A stretch of DNA of 64,000 nt, taken from the NCBI GenBank assembly GCA_964462525.1, contig CAYWWY010000002.1, positions 230,971-294,970 on the forward strand. Reading direction: 5' to 3'. The first letter of the stretch is position 1. The number at the start of each line of letters is the position of its first letter. This DNA comes from CAYWWY01 sp964462525 (GTDB taxonomy: Bacteria; Thermotogota; Thermotogae; MWEM01). Shown piece by piece: positions 26,148 through 34,962 of this stretch. The translations under genes and the position numbers were made by a program. Under the pieces are notes generated by a model, which was not told the origin of the DNA, searched no databases, and saw only the letters and a program-made list of their open reading frames with translations.

Positions 26148-26753
26148 TTATCTCGACAATCCTCGTTCTATAAAGGTGATCAGCTGGTCTACCCGATGCA
26201 TAAGCACGTCGATTGTTTGTTCCCTATACTCTTTAAGCATCGACCAAGAGTTTCGAAAGAGGTACAAGATCATTGTTTCGGCAAAACCTTGATCAAAACA
26301 AGGTGCGAACCTGTTTTGGCTATACTCCTGGTCGATCAAGGGCAAAAAAAAGTCTCTCAGCTTGGGTTCTATGTCTCGAAGCGCTTTTTCCATCAGTTCC
26401 GGACTTGCATTCAGAATCGTGCTGAAGCTAAACTCAACATATTCCGGATATTGCTTCATAAACCCGACCATCATATTCATATGGACTCTCAAAGAATCAA
26501 AAAGAGGCATTGGTTCCTGGCTATTTTTCGGAATATGGTTGCGCAACCATTCCACCTTCAGATCCCCTGCTTTTTGAACAAGATAGAGAAACAACTCTTC
26601 TTTACCCAAAAAGTGGTAATAAAAGGTGCCTTTGCTAATCCCCGATTCTTTTATGATCGTATTGATCGACGCCTTCTCATATCCTTTCTCCGCAAATTCC
26701 TTGAGCGCGGCACGAACGACGTCTTCTTCTCGTTCAAATCCCTTGCGAAGCAT
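26148..26753 (-). CDS. TetR/AcrR-family transcriptional regulator
   Basis: The 201-residue protein has an N-terminal TetR helix-turn-helix (AALKEFAEKGYEKASINTIIKESGISKGTFYYHF) and a variable ligand/dimer domain after residue 55. ATG 26753 follows GAGGTG. It lies directly downstream of the ABC exporter genes and has its own strong promoter. A TetR-like operator overlaps the start of the exporter transcript, so the simplest reading is a repressor of the exporter that responds to one of its substrates. Confidence 0.92.
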   Translation of the reverse strand: MLRKGFEREEDVVRAALKEFAEKGYEKASINTIIKESGISKGTFYYHFLGKEELFLYLVQKAGDLKVEWLRNHIPKNSQEPMPLFDSLRVHMNMMVGFMKQYPEYVEFSFSTILNASPELMEKALRDIEPKLRDFFLPLIDQEYSQNRFAPCFDQGFAETMILYLFRNSWSMLKEYREQTIDVLMHRVDQLITFIERGLSR

Positions 26754-26797
26754 TTTTCACCTCGATATACCCTGCTGCTTTCATAGGAACCGGGATA

Positions 26798-26827
26798 ATC
26801 ATACCCCATTAATCCCTGTTTTGTCAA
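26798..26827 (-). promoter_or_regulatory. Sigma-A promoter for tetR and the genes behind it
   Basis: On the minus strand, TTGACA (26827-26822), an 18-base spacer and TATGAT (26803-26798). It lies in the 89-base gap between the exporter permease gene and tetR and would drive tetR, the aminotransferase, the AlkD-like gene and the GNAT gene. Confidence 0.75.
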
Positions 26828-26842
26828 TACAACAGAAATCAC

Positions 26843-27850
26843 TCAATGGATTCGCAGCCTCAGTTTTTTGATCATCAACGGCATCATCAACACAAAAGCC
26901 CCGATGTTCGTCAGGATGGCCAAGACAAAATGCCACCCATATGCGCCCGTTCCAGACACTATGCCAGAAACCGATCGGAACACCCAAAAGCTTGGAATCG
27001 GATAAAACACCCATTCCCAATTGGAATCAAAAAACATGGAAAGCAGCGGAACAAAACCTAGAAGAAAGGCTGAGACTTTGATGATCGCGATCGCCGTATT
27101 CTGATTGTCAGCAAACACCCCGATGATCATCCCCATGAACACTCCCAAAGCGCTGGAAGCCAAAACAATCATGAGCACCCGCTCTCCGGGTAAGGAGGTT
27201 CCTACCATCGCTAAAGATACGATCACTCCGTACAAGAGATTGTAAGCCACCACGATCAGTATCTTCGATGCCCAATAATGCCCGATGGTGATGGGACAGA
27301 CCGCTTGGGCTCGAATCATGCCGCTCTCTTTGTCGTCGACAACTGTTAGGCCCATCGAAATCCCTGCCCACATTCCGATCAGCAAAATCAAAACAGCTGT
27401 CAAAAAGGTGTACAGTTGAGATTGTTCCACCCCCATCGAGTGAACCGTGACAGGAACTGCGTCATTCAAATCTGTTGCCGCGATCATAGCCATTTGAACT
27501 GCGGCTTGCCGGATCTCCTCTTCTTCGGTACCATAAAAGACCAACGCATAGGATGCATCCTTGCGGAAAACCCCGATCCAACCCGAAGACTGGTTGACCC
27601 AATCTGTCAATTCTTCGTAGGAAGAAACCCGTTCCACCTGGCTTGTGCGCCTCAAGCGGTCTTCAAAGTCTGTTGGCACGGAAGGATCAACCACAAACTG
27701 CACTGTTGTACCCTCTAAGAGGGGGATCACCATCTGAAAGGCAAGGATCATGATGATCGGGGAAAAAAACATATAAAGAATGATTTGGTTCCGAAACCCG
27801 TTGCAAATGTCCTTCCCGGCTAAAGCAAACAGTCGACTCATGTTCAGCAT
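26843..27850 (-). CDS. ABC-2 family exporter permease (second subunit)
   Basis: The 335-residue membrane protein has an N-terminal helix at about 20-40, an extracytoplasmic domain to about 160, then five or six helices. This is the ABC-2 exporter layout (GIWAGISMGLTVVDDKESG-like turn written here as GMWAGISMGLTVVDDKESG). It starts 13 bases after the first permease gene and pairs with it as a heterodimer. Exported substrate unknown. Confidence 0.85.
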   Translation of the reverse strand: MLNMSRLFALAGKDICNGFRNQIILYMFFSPIIMILAFQMVIPLLEGTTVQFVVDPSVPTDFEDRLRRTSQVERVSSYEELTDWVNQSSGWIGVFRKDASYALVFYGTEEEEIRQAAVQMAMIAATDLNDAVPVTVHSMGVEQSQLYTFLTAVLILLIGMWAGISMGLTVVDDKESGMIRAQAVCPITIGHYWASKILIVVAYNLLYGVIVSLAMVGTSLPGERVLMIVLASSALGVFMGMIIGVFADNQNTAIAIIKVSAFLLGFVPLLSMFFDSNWEWVFYPIPSFWVFRSVSGIVSGTGAYGWHFVLAILTNIGAFVLMMPLMIKKLRLRIH

Positions 27851-27863
27851 CTCCTCGAGAAGC

Positions 27864-28901
27864 TCATAATCCGCTTCTTTTCATTGTTGTCTTTCCAAAC
27901 GACCACCCGGTCAATGGGATCATAATGCCAAGCAGAACCAACGCGGGCGCGAACATCTGCCATGGAACGTCGCTCGCCCCCTCCAACAATCGATGGACGC
28001 CGAAAAAAACCGGATACGAAGGAATCCATTCAAATACAGGAGCTGCAATCGATGGATTGAAGTATGGAATCGCCGGCAATAAAGCAATCAGCGTGACCCC
28101 AAGGATGATGTACAGAAAATCCATCAGCGAATCGTAGAACTGAGCCAGAAGCAATCCGAGAAACGACATCAATCCAGAGGAAAGCACAACCATAAGGATA
28201 AATGGCCATAGATGGATACGCCATTGATCGGTGGCGATCAGAAACAACAAGGAAAAGAGAAGGCAGTTTCCCACATTGACCAATACCTTTGAAAGAAGGT
28301 AGGCGAACGTTCCCCCGGGCGAAACGCGGTAAGCAAATAGGCTCCGTTCCTTCTTTTCGTTGAACAGCATGGCCGAAATGAGAAAAAAAGCGATGAGCAT
28401 GACATCGGTTGCCAGCAAAACAGGAATGAATCGGAGGTTCATCGGCAAAGAAACCGCATGCGGATGGAGGTTCACGGTAGAGATCATTGGCGGAAGGATT
28501 ACCCTTTGGATCATCTGATCCGAAAGCTGAAGGAACTCTTCGATCGCCGTGATGGTTTTCGGCTGTTCATATCCTTGAATGATCAAGATGATTTCTTCTT
28601 CGCACGCAACCACTCCTATGATCCCATGATCCTGCGCTTCTTGTTCGAGAAGGGACCGGTCAGAAAAAAACTGGAACTCATGTTCTTGTGGTTCCAAAAA
28701 TGACTTCCATCGCTGATCCTCCGTTTGATCCACAAACCCTATGGTCGGTCTTTCTGCCTCAAACGAAGGAGGGATCAACCAGTTCACCGCTGCGGCATAA
28801 GCTGCAACCAAAGCGATCGTAATGGCGAAAAAGCCATTCCGCCAAGCGGTTTTCGTGTCCAAACGCACATTTGCCCATAGGACTGCAAGAAAACGCCTCA
28901 T
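27864..28901 (-). CDS. ABC-2 family exporter permease (first subunit)
   Basis: The 345-residue membrane protein has an N-terminal helix (about 22-42), an extracytoplasmic domain (about 45-170) and six C-terminal helices, including FNEKKERSLFAYRVSPGG at the cytoplasmic loop typical of ABC-2 permeases. It is coupled by a 4-base overlap to the ATPase gene. With its neighbour it would form a heterodimeric exporter. Confidence 0.85.
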   Translation of the reverse strand: MRRFLAVLWANVRLDTKTAWRNGFFAITIALVAAYAAAVNWLIPPSFEAERPTIGFVDQTEDQRWKSFLEPQEHEFQFFSDRSLLEQEAQDHGIIGVVACEEEIILIIQGYEQPKTITAIEEFLQLSDQMIQRVILPPMISTVNLHPHAVSLPMNLRFIPVLLATDVMLIAFFLISAMLFNEKKERSLFAYRVSPGGTFAYLLSKVLVNVGNCLLFSLLFLIATDQWRIHLWPFILMVVLSSGLMSFLGLLLAQFYDSLMDFLYIILGVTLIALLPAIPYFNPSIAAPVFEWIPSYPVFFGVHRLLEGASDVPWQMFAPALVLLGIMIPLTGWSFGKTTMKRSGL

Positions 28902-29755
28902 GCCTTCAACTCCTTCCCCGTGAGCTTGATGAAGATCTGCTCCAATGTTGCCTCCTGAGAATGGAGCGTAATGACCGGGTATTGCGCGACCAATTCGGCC
29001 AAACGTTGTTTTTCTTCTGGTCGATCCATGAAAAAAATCGCCCGTTGGGTTTGATCCTCCTCTCGATACTCGATCTGCACCGATTGCGTTCCATACTGTA
29101 GCTTCAGATTTTTCGGCGTATCCATGGCAACGATCGCTCCTTCATACAAGAAAGCGACTTGGTCGCAAAGCTCCTCCGCGGTAAACATGTTATGGGTGGT
29201 CAGAAAAATCGTTGTCCCTTGATCCCGCTGATCGCGAATGATGTTCTTGATCTCCTGAGCGGTGGATGGGTCCAACCCGGAGGTCGGTTCATCCAAAAAC
29301 AGAATCTTGGGCCGGTTGATCAGAGATCGAGCGAAGACCAATCGATGCTTCATTCCTTTGGAATAGTCCTTGGCCTTCTTGTTTCTCGCATTCTCCAGGC
29401 CCACCATACGCAGGAGGGAATCCGGATCGATCGTCTTTTTCCTGAAGAGCTTTCCGAAGAAAGCCAAGTTCTCATAACCTGTAAGTTTTTCATACAGATT
29501 GGGCAATTCGAAGGAAACTCCGATCTCTTCATAATAGGATTGCTTGACGGCCCTGAGTGGAACCCCATCGATCATTACATCCCCAGACTGAATGGGAAGC
29601 AACCGCGAAAGGATATTCTGCACTGTGCTCTTCCCCGCGCCATTGGGACCCAGAAACCCAAAGATTTCTCCCTTTGAAATAGAAAAGCTGATCTCGTTCA
29701 CGGCATTAACGCTCGCCCGTGGGTATCGATGGACCAAATCCCGTACCTGGATCAC
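28898..29755 (-). CDS. ABC exporter ATPase
   Basis: The 285-residue ATPase has Walker A GPNGAGKST, signature YSKGMKHR, Walker B ILFLDEPTSGLDP and H-loop TTHNM. The C-terminal extension (about 215-285) is common in drug- and antibiotic-type ABC-2 ATPases. GTG at 29755 is chosen because GGAGGTGG lies five bases upstream; the longer reading from a TTG at 29770 would overlap that site. It is the first gene of the exporter operon, with a consensus promoter and putative operator upstream. Confidence 0.92.
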   Translation of the reverse strand: MIQVRDLVHRYPRASVNAVNEISFSISKGEIFGFLGPNGAGKSTVQNILSRLLPIQSGDVMIDGVPLRAVKQSYYEEIGVSFELPNLYEKLTGYENLAFFGKLFRKKTIDPDSLLRMVGLENARNKKAKDYSKGMKHRLVFARSLINRPKILFLDEPTSGLDPSTAQEIKNIIRDQRDQGTTIFLTTHNMFTAEELCDQVAFLYEGAIVAMDTPKNLKLQYGTQSVQIEYREEDQTQRAIFFMDRPEEKQRLAELVAQYPVITLHSQEATLEQIFIKLTGKELKA

Positions 29756-29794
29756 AAAGACCACCTCCAACTATCGAGTATGTACCATATGGTT

Positions 29795-29810
29795 TCGACC
29801 TAGTGGTCTA
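29795..29810. promoter_or_regulatory. Putative TetR operator
   Basis: TCGACC-TAGT-GGTCTA, a near-palindrome (GACC/GGTC arms perfect, one outer mismatch) lying just downstream of the -10 box of the exporter promoter. Position and form suit repression by the TetR protein encoded downstream in the same cluster. Confidence 0.5.
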
Positions 29811-29840
29811 ATTATATCAAATTGGATTGACCTATGTCAA
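29811..29840 (-). promoter_or_regulatory. Consensus sigma-A promoter of the ABC exporter operon
   Basis: On the minus strand, TTGACA (29840-29835), an 18-base spacer and TATAAT (29816-29811). Both hexamers are perfect consensus. Such a strong promoter is consistent with a tightly repressed operon. Confidence 0.85.
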
Positions 29841-29849
29841 GATCAAGGG

Positions 29850-30250
29850 GGTTGAAAAGAAAGCATCGGGGGAAAGGAAAGGATCTGGAGAGCAATGGAC
29901 GCTTGCTTGCATCCGTAAGAAACCGAATCCGTCCGCTTTCCCGTTAGGGAGGAGTCGTCCGCGCGAGGCGTAAGCCCAAGCGGATTTCCTGTTCATGCAG
30001 GCAGAAAAATCCGTAGCTGCGGCGGGCCACTCGACATTGCATAGCTGCGCTGTTCCAGAGGCGCCCACGCGTTGGACTCTGTTGGATCCCCTGGAAGGGT
30101 CTATTGGAATGGTTGTTTCCATCGCTTGTGTATGCCTCCCACCAGGTTACTTTGTCTCTGGCCGATTTTCTCTTCCCAACCCAGAAATCGCACGTCAGAC
30201 GGACATTCAGGACCGGTCTCAGTTGACCTTCTTGTGTAATCTCCGCTCGA
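29850..30250. other. Unassigned 400-base segment with RNA-like secondary structure
   Basis: No convincing protein frame is seen. The segment is richer in G+C than its flanks and holds stacked inverted repeats on the plus strand. GGC-GTAA-GCC at 29967-29976 forms a GNRA-type hairpin. CGGATTT/AAATCCG (29981-29987 with 30007-30013) encloses CCTG/CAGG (29988-29991 with 29998-30001). I found no match by eye to tmRNA, SRP RNA, RNase P RNA, T-box or the common riboswitches. It could be an undescribed structured RNA or leader of the MFS gene. Confidence 0.3.
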
Positions 30251-30255
30251 TTCTA

Positions 30256-30264
30256 TGGTACAAT
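30256..30264 (+). promoter_or_regulatory. Extended -10 promoter for the MFS transporter
   Basis: TGGTACAAT (TG-N-TACAAT) 52 bases before the chosen GTG start. No convincing -35 box. Confidence 0.45.
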
Positions 30265-30315
30265 CATGCGGGATATCCCTGTTCGATATGCCAATCCATT
30301 GCAGGAGGTCTATTG

Positions 30316-31596
30316 GTGATTTTTTCAAACCCTCAGCCCGTCACAAAACAAAGGAAGTTTTTTTATGGATGGGTCATCATCGGAATCTCTGCTTTGGGGT
30401 TGTTTTTTTCCAGTCCTGGTCAGACCTTTTCCGTTTCGATCTTTATCAACTCCTACGTAGATGGGCTGGGATGGAGTCGGTCCCTTGTGTCGGGATACTA
30501 CTCGTTTGCCACCCTTCTGGCTGGATTTGCTCTTCCGATGGTGGGGAGAATGATCGATCGGCGGGGGCATCGAAAGCTCTTTGTCCTTATCCCATGTTTA
30601 TTGGGACTGGCTTGTCTTTGGATGAGTTTCGTCAGCCATCCGTTGATGCTATTTATTGGTTTCTTCTTTCTTAGGCTATTGGGGCAGGGTTCGATGAGTT
30701 TGCTTCCATCAACCCTTGTTCCTCAATGGTTTCTTAAGAATCGAGGCAAAGCCCTGAGTTTGATGGCCGTGGGAAGCGTTGTGGGATCTGCTTTTTTTCC
30801 TCCTGTCAACGATTGGTTGATTCAACGATTCGGCGCTCACGTCGGATGGATGGTGCTGGGCTTTTCCCTGTTTATCATCATGGCGCCATTGGGGTGGTTT
30901 TTGGTTAAAGACAAGCCGGAAGATATCGGGCAAAAACCCGACGGAAACCATTCCGGTAGTCCGGTATCAGAATTTGCTCGCCATCCAAAAGTATCCATAT
31001 CCGACGACCCGTGGACCTTACGTCAAGCCATGGCGACAAGAGCCTTTTGGATTATGATCTTTTGCATGGTTGTCCCTTCCATGGTCAATACTGGGATCAC
31101 TTTCCACATTGTTTCCATGATCCAAACCCAAGGATTTTCATCCTCTTTTGCGGCTATGATCCTTAGCGTAACTGCCATCGTTCAATTTCCCCTCACCTTC
31201 GTTGCCGGTTACATTGTCGATCGATCTCGGGTTCATCACATCAAAGCATGGGGATTTTTGATTCTGCTTTTGGCGATGATTCTTCTTCTGTGGGGGCGTT
31301 CCAACGGAGTTTTATTACTCTATGCGGCCTTACACGGTGTTTTCTGCGCATTTGATTCGGTGAGCACGAATGTTATGTGGCCCAACTATTATGGAAGAAA
31401 GTATCAAGGTTCGATTCGGGGGATTGCGATGACTGCTATGGTCATAGGCTCGGCATTAGGGCCATTGCCTTTTGGGTACGCCTTCGATCGGTTTCACGGA
31501 TATCATGAGATCCTGTTGATCATGATGCTCTTTCCGATGCTTGCCAGCGGATTGGCTCTATTTGCGCCCGCTCCAAAGTACCCATCCCATTCCTAA
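30316..31596 (+). CDS. MFS transporter, OFA (oxalate/formate antiporter) type
   Basis: The 426-residue protein has 12 predicted membrane helices in two six-helix halves around a loop near 205-225. The opening (QRKFFYGWVIIGISALGLFF) and GRMIDRRGHRK loop are typical of the OFA/monocarboxylate-like MFS group. GTG 30316 is chosen because AGGAGG lies six bases upstream. The frame stays open further 5', but that part crosses the promoter and does not look like protein. Substrate unknown, perhaps a small carboxylate. It overlaps the convergent SDR gene by 4 bases. Confidence 0.88.
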   Translation: MIFSNPQPVTKQRKFFYGWVIIGISALGLFFSSPGQTFSVSIFINSYVDGLGWSRSLVSGYYSFATLLAGFALPMVGRMIDRRGHRKLFVLIPCLLGLACLWMSFVSHPLMLFIGFFFLRLLGQGSMSLLPSTLVPQWFLKNRGKALSLMAVGSVVGSAFFPPVNDWLIQRFGAHVGWMVLGFSLFIIMAPLGWFLVKDKPEDIGQKPDGNHSGSPVSEFARHPKVSISDDPWTLRQAMATRAFWIMIFCMVVPSMVNTGITFHIVSMIQTQGFSSSFAAMILSVTAIVQFPLTFVAGYIVDRSRVHHIKAWGFLILLLAMILLLWGRSNGVLLLYAALHGVFCAFDSVSTNVMWPNYYGRKYQGSIRGIAMTAMVIGSALGPLPFGYAFDRFHGYHEILLIMMLFPMLASGLALFAPAPKYPSHS

Positions 31597-32336
31597 AAGG
31601 CCCGATTGGCATAGGCATATATCTTTTTTCCCCAGGGAAAGAGGGCGAACACAACCTGACCGATTCGGAACAACCAGGAAGGATGGATCGATCTCCGGTC
31701 TTTTTGGATTCCCCGAATGATAGCATCCGCAACTACCTTGACATCCTGTCGGGGCCATGGCATGGAGGGTCGGTTGGCCTTCTGAAAAAAACGGGTCTTT
31801 GTTGCAATGGGGTACACCACCGAAAGGACTTGGTGCTTTGGGGTTTCGTAGGCCATACTCTCGAAGAAAGTATGCAAAGCGGCTTTTGTTGATCCATACA
31901 AAGCAAAATTGGGAATCGGGACAAAACTGATCCCGCTGGCTGTCGCCAGAAAAAAGAATCCATCTTCGTTTTTAAGTGCCCTCATCTTTTCCAGAGAATA
32001 GATGACCGAGAAGACATTGACTCGGTAGATGGCTTCAATATGCCCCCAATCCGGAGGACCCAACGGTTCGTGATAGGCAAACCCCGCGTTGGCGAAAAAG
32101 AGATCGATTCCGCCCATGACCCCAAGCGCATGGGCGAACAATTGATCCACTTTCTCGGGTTCGGAGACATCACACGCATATTCATGGAACAACGGATGAT
32201 GGAGTTTCGACTCATCGGGAAAGCTCCGGGCTACTCCCATTACTTTTGCACCCTGTTCCAGAAGCCTGAGAGACACCTCACGGCCTATTCCCGACGACGC
32301 TCCGGTGATTACACACCTTGCTCCTTGAATCTTCAT
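31593..32336 (-). CDS. Short-chain dehydrogenase/reductase
   Basis: The 247-residue classical SDR has the cofactor motif TGASSGIG at about 11-18, FANAGFAY (NAG motif), and the catalytic YGSTKAAL (Tyr-x3-Lys) preceded by the Ser strand LATASGISF. A hydrophobic C-terminus (SWLFRIGQVVFALFPWG) could touch the membrane, as in some steroid- and lipid-type SDRs. It starts at ATG 32336 after GAGGGAGGAG. It is the last gene of a minus-strand group. Confidence 0.9.
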   Translation of the reverse strand: MKIQGARCVITGASSGIGREVSLRLLEQGAKVMGVARSFPDESKLHHPLFHEYACDVSEPEKVDQLFAHALGVMGGIDLFFANAGFAYHEPLGPPDWGHIEAIYRVNVFSVIYSLEKMRALKNEDGFFFLATASGISFVPIPNFALYGSTKAALHTFFESMAYETPKHQVLSVVYPIATKTRFFQKANRPSMPWPRQDVKVVADAIIRGIQKDRRSIHPSWLFRIGQVVFALFPWGKKIYAYANRAF

Positions 32337-32401
32337 GCTCCTCCTCCCTCAACCGGTTTCTCTGCCTTTGGGATATTTCTCGATCTTCTTTCTCCTTGCG
32401 G

Positions 32402-33334
32402 TCAAATAAGCGGGAGCCCCGCATATTGAAGAATCCGCAGCGCGCGCAGGGTGTTCCATCGACTCGGGCCTCCGGGATCCTCCATGACGAGATGGACTTG
32501 GCCCGCTGGTTTGGATTGAGTGGTCCATCGCCCATCCTTTTTTCTCTTTCGAATCATCATATTCAACGCTGGGGTCATCCGTTCGTCATAGGGAATCCCG
32601 CTTGTGCGAAAATAGTCGAGTGCTCGAACGATATCGTATTGCCATCGCGGCGGGAAGGGGAAGTTCAGAAATTTTGCGTCGATGATCTCTCCGCTTCGAT
32701 CCGACAAATACAATCGATGGGCAAGCACGAACTCCGCCGAAGTCTTTTCAGCTTCGATCAGTTCCTCAAGTCGATATTGATACCCATGTTCGCGATAGGA
32801 TTGAATCCCTTCTATCATGCACAAAGTCGTATGAAGCGAACTGTGTCTAGCTCCCGATCGATTCAACCGACAGTTGAATCCCCCGTCGCACATTCTCTGA
32901 GACAGAATGAAGTCCACTACCGAACGGAGCGGTTCGGGGTCGATCTTGAAATAACAAGCGTAGAGCAAGAACATACCGTTGATGCACACGTCGCTTTGTG
33001 AAATGGTTTCGGCCGGATTGATTCCTCCGTCGGTACTCTTTTCCCGCTCGGCGATCATACTGATGGTTTCTCGGGCCTGTGGGTTGGTGGGTTCTAGACC
33101 GATCAAACACAGATCGACAAGAGTGTAATGGGAGCATATCCATTTTGGCTGGTAAAACTTCCTTCCCCAATGGCCCGTTGGGTTTCTTTGCGAAAGGTAG
33201 ATGGCCCCGTACCCTTCATGGGCAATCCTTTGTTGGAGGTCTGTACGTTCTTTTCCAAGTAGATCTCGGTACACTTGGTATTGGACGGACACATCACCTG
33301 ACAACAGCCATTGCATTCGATCCTGTTCGGTCAT
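32402..33334 (-). CDS. Alpha/alpha-toroid (terpene-cyclase/prenyltransferase-like) protein
   Basis: The 310-residue protein has repeating helix pairs separated by Trp- or Gly-rich turns: NPTGHWGRKF, STDGGINPAE, MCDGGFNCRLNR, KKDGRWTT. This pattern is seen in the squalene cyclase/prenyltransferase beta-subunit toroid fold. It lacks an obvious DxDD or QW catalytic set, so enzymatic function is doubtful. ATG 33334 follows AAGGAAGGTG. It sits between a nucleoside phosphorylase and an SDR gene on the same strand. Confidence 0.6.
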   Translation of the reverse strand: MTEQDRMQWLLSGDVSVQYQVYRDLLGKERTDLQQRIAHEGYGAIYLSQRNPTGHWGRKFYQPKWICSHYTLVDLCLIGLEPTNPQARETISMIAEREKSTDGGINPAETISQSDVCINGMFLLYACYFKIDPEPLRSVVDFILSQRMCDGGFNCRLNRSGARHSSLHTTLCMIEGIQSYREHGYQYRLEELIEAEKTSAEFVLAHRLYLSDRSGEIIDAKFLNFPFPPRWQYDIVRALDYFRTSGIPYDERMTPALNMMIRKRKKDGRWTTQSKPAGQVHLVMEDPGGPSRWNTLRALRILQYAGLPLI

Positions 33335-33421
33335 GGTTCACCTTCCTTTCCTTGATTCATGAACTGCTGGATCGAGGAGAACGAAGAACCGCGTTCGAAT
33401 TTAACCCCGATCCGGCCGTTT

Positions 33422-34180
33422 TCACAGAGAGATGCACGCCTCGGCAGCAATCCAGAAGAGATCTTCTCGAACCGATCCATCCTTCCGATCCCAATCTCGT
33501 TTGTCCCATAGTTCTCCGCTGACGTCATCCCCTCCATAGAGGAGCTGGCCGAACGCCACTCCTCGAAATTCAGCAGCAGCCATAAATGAAGCGGTTTCCA
33601 TCTCCACAGTGATGCAACCCTCTTCTTTCCTTTTTTTGACCTTCTGGGGCGTCTCTCGATAGAAGGCGTCTGTCGTCCAGGTCATTCCTTTCTGATAATC
33701 AATGCCTCGCTTCTGCAGGACCGATTCCATCGCTTGGATGGGTTCTTTTTGGCCCTCGACAAACCGGGACGGGGGAAGGTAGTGATAGGAAACGCCTTCA
33801 TCGCGCAAAGCGGCCGTGGGAATCACCACATGATTCCGGGGAATCTGTGAATCGAGAACCCCCGCCGACCCGCAAGCGATGAACTTCCGATACCCATAGG
33901 CAATCACTTCTTCGAAAAAACCGACCGCCAAGGGACCTCCAACCCCGGCAAGCGACACTCCCACCCGCGTACCCCGATACTCCATCTCGTATAAAGGAAC
34001 ATGTCCCATTTCGCTTTTGAGGATATGGATAACCTTGAACAAACCGTCTGCGTTGAGTTTGTCCAACACATCCTTGAAAAAAGTAAGGACACAGTGCTCT
34101 GCGTGTTCCACTGGTTTGAAGTGGTCTTCGGGATTAATCACAGCCTTACGCTGTGGATCGAACTCTAAGATGGGATACAT
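33422..34180 (-). CDS. Nucleoside phosphorylase (uridine/purine phosphorylase family)
   Basis: The enzyme would cleave nucleosides with phosphate to base and ribose-1-phosphate. The 252-residue PNP/UDP-family protein has the phosphate/ribose block VSLAGVGGPLAVGFFEEVI, GSAGVLD, and the base-site segment GCITVEMETASFMAAAEF, whose Glu pair around MET binds ribose. ATG 34180 is chosen after AAAGGAG; a longer frame upstream runs through the previous gene. Base specificity is not readable. Confidence 0.88.
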   Translation of the reverse strand: MYPILEFDPQRKAVINPEDHFKPVEHAEHCVLTFFKDVLDKLNADGLFKVIHILKSEMGHVPLYEMEYRGTRVGVSLAGVGGPLAVGFFEEVIAYGYRKFIACGSAGVLDSQIPRNHVVIPTAALRDEGVSYHYLPPSRFVEGQKEPIQAMESVLQKRGIDYQKGMTWTTDAFYRETPQKVKKRKEEGCITVEMETASFMAAAEFRGVAFGQLLYGGDDVSGELWDKRDWDRKDGSVREDLFWIAAEACISL

Positions 34181-34193
34181 CCGATCCGCTCCT

Positions 34194-34673
34194 TTATTCA
34201 ATGGGATTGGGGGAATTGAGCACAAATTGGGTGATTTGGGCCCACTTTTGGACAATCCCTTTGCATAGCTCTGAAACGCCTGCCGCATTCGCCAGTTCGC
34301 GCTGCTTCGGATCGGAAAGGTCAAATCCGGTCAACCCAGGGCACGTCGTAGATGCGTATTCCCGGGAAAACAATCTCATCCATTGCTGTGCCAGTTGATA
34401 CAGTCTTTCCTTTTCATCCGGATCATTCCCAGACGAGAACCCCCGAGTCCATCCCAAAGCCATCAGAGAACCGGTTATAGCGCCGCAGGTCTGTCCGGTC
34501 CTACCCATTCCCCCACCCATGATGGAAGTCATCTTCATTACATGCTCCCTTTCTTCGGAAGGCATTTCGCCAAGGAATGGCGCAAGACAGGCTTGACAGC
34601 AGTTATATCCTTTAGAAAAAAGCTCTGTTGCAAAAGAAACGAGGTCTTTATTGCGTTTCGATTGGTTTTCCAT
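34194..34673 (-). CDS. C_GCAxxG_C_C family redox-type protein
   Basis: The 159-residue protein has the family cysteine pattern. GYNCCQACL is near residue 25, then GGGMGRTGQTCGAITGSLMALG with the Gly-rich stretch and a Cys, then STTCPGLTG and a C-terminal Cys (ELCKG). Family members are thought to be redox-active or metal-binding, often beside molybdenum or metal enzymes; no biochemistry is assumed here. ATG 34673 follows GAGGAGGAG. It lies 13 bases before the nucleoside phosphorylase. Confidence 0.82.
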   Translation of the reverse strand: MENQSKRNKDLVSFATELFSKGYNCCQACLAPFLGEMPSEEREHVMKMTSIMGGGMGRTGQTCGAITGSLMALGWTRGFSSGNDPDEKERLYQLAQQWMRLFSREYASTTCPGLTGFDLSDPKQRELANAAGVSELCKGIVQKWAQITQFVLNSPNPIE

Positions 34674-34962
34674 GAACCGCTCCTCCTCTTCGCGTCCTGC
34701 GCCCATAACCCCCTTACCCAAGGTCTCCAACTCGCTTGGGACTATCAGTCTCTGGCTTGAATCAACCAGTCGCAAGACCCTTAGTGATATGGTTTCCCGT
34801 AGTATACCACAGAATGGATCAGATCAACGAACTGTTGCGCGGGTTGATTGCTGCAAAAGGAGAATGGATCTCATCGGAAAAATCTGTTCTGGGTGGGGGT
34901 GGGAAAAGCAAGATATGCAATAATCGGAGGGTTTTATTGGGTCATGAACGGATGCAAAACAT

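Noticed and set aside
29995..30315. Long N-terminal extension of the MFS transporter frame
   Set aside because: The frame is open by chance. It crosses a promoter and structured DNA, the residues do not look like protein, and a good ribosome site marks GTG 30316.
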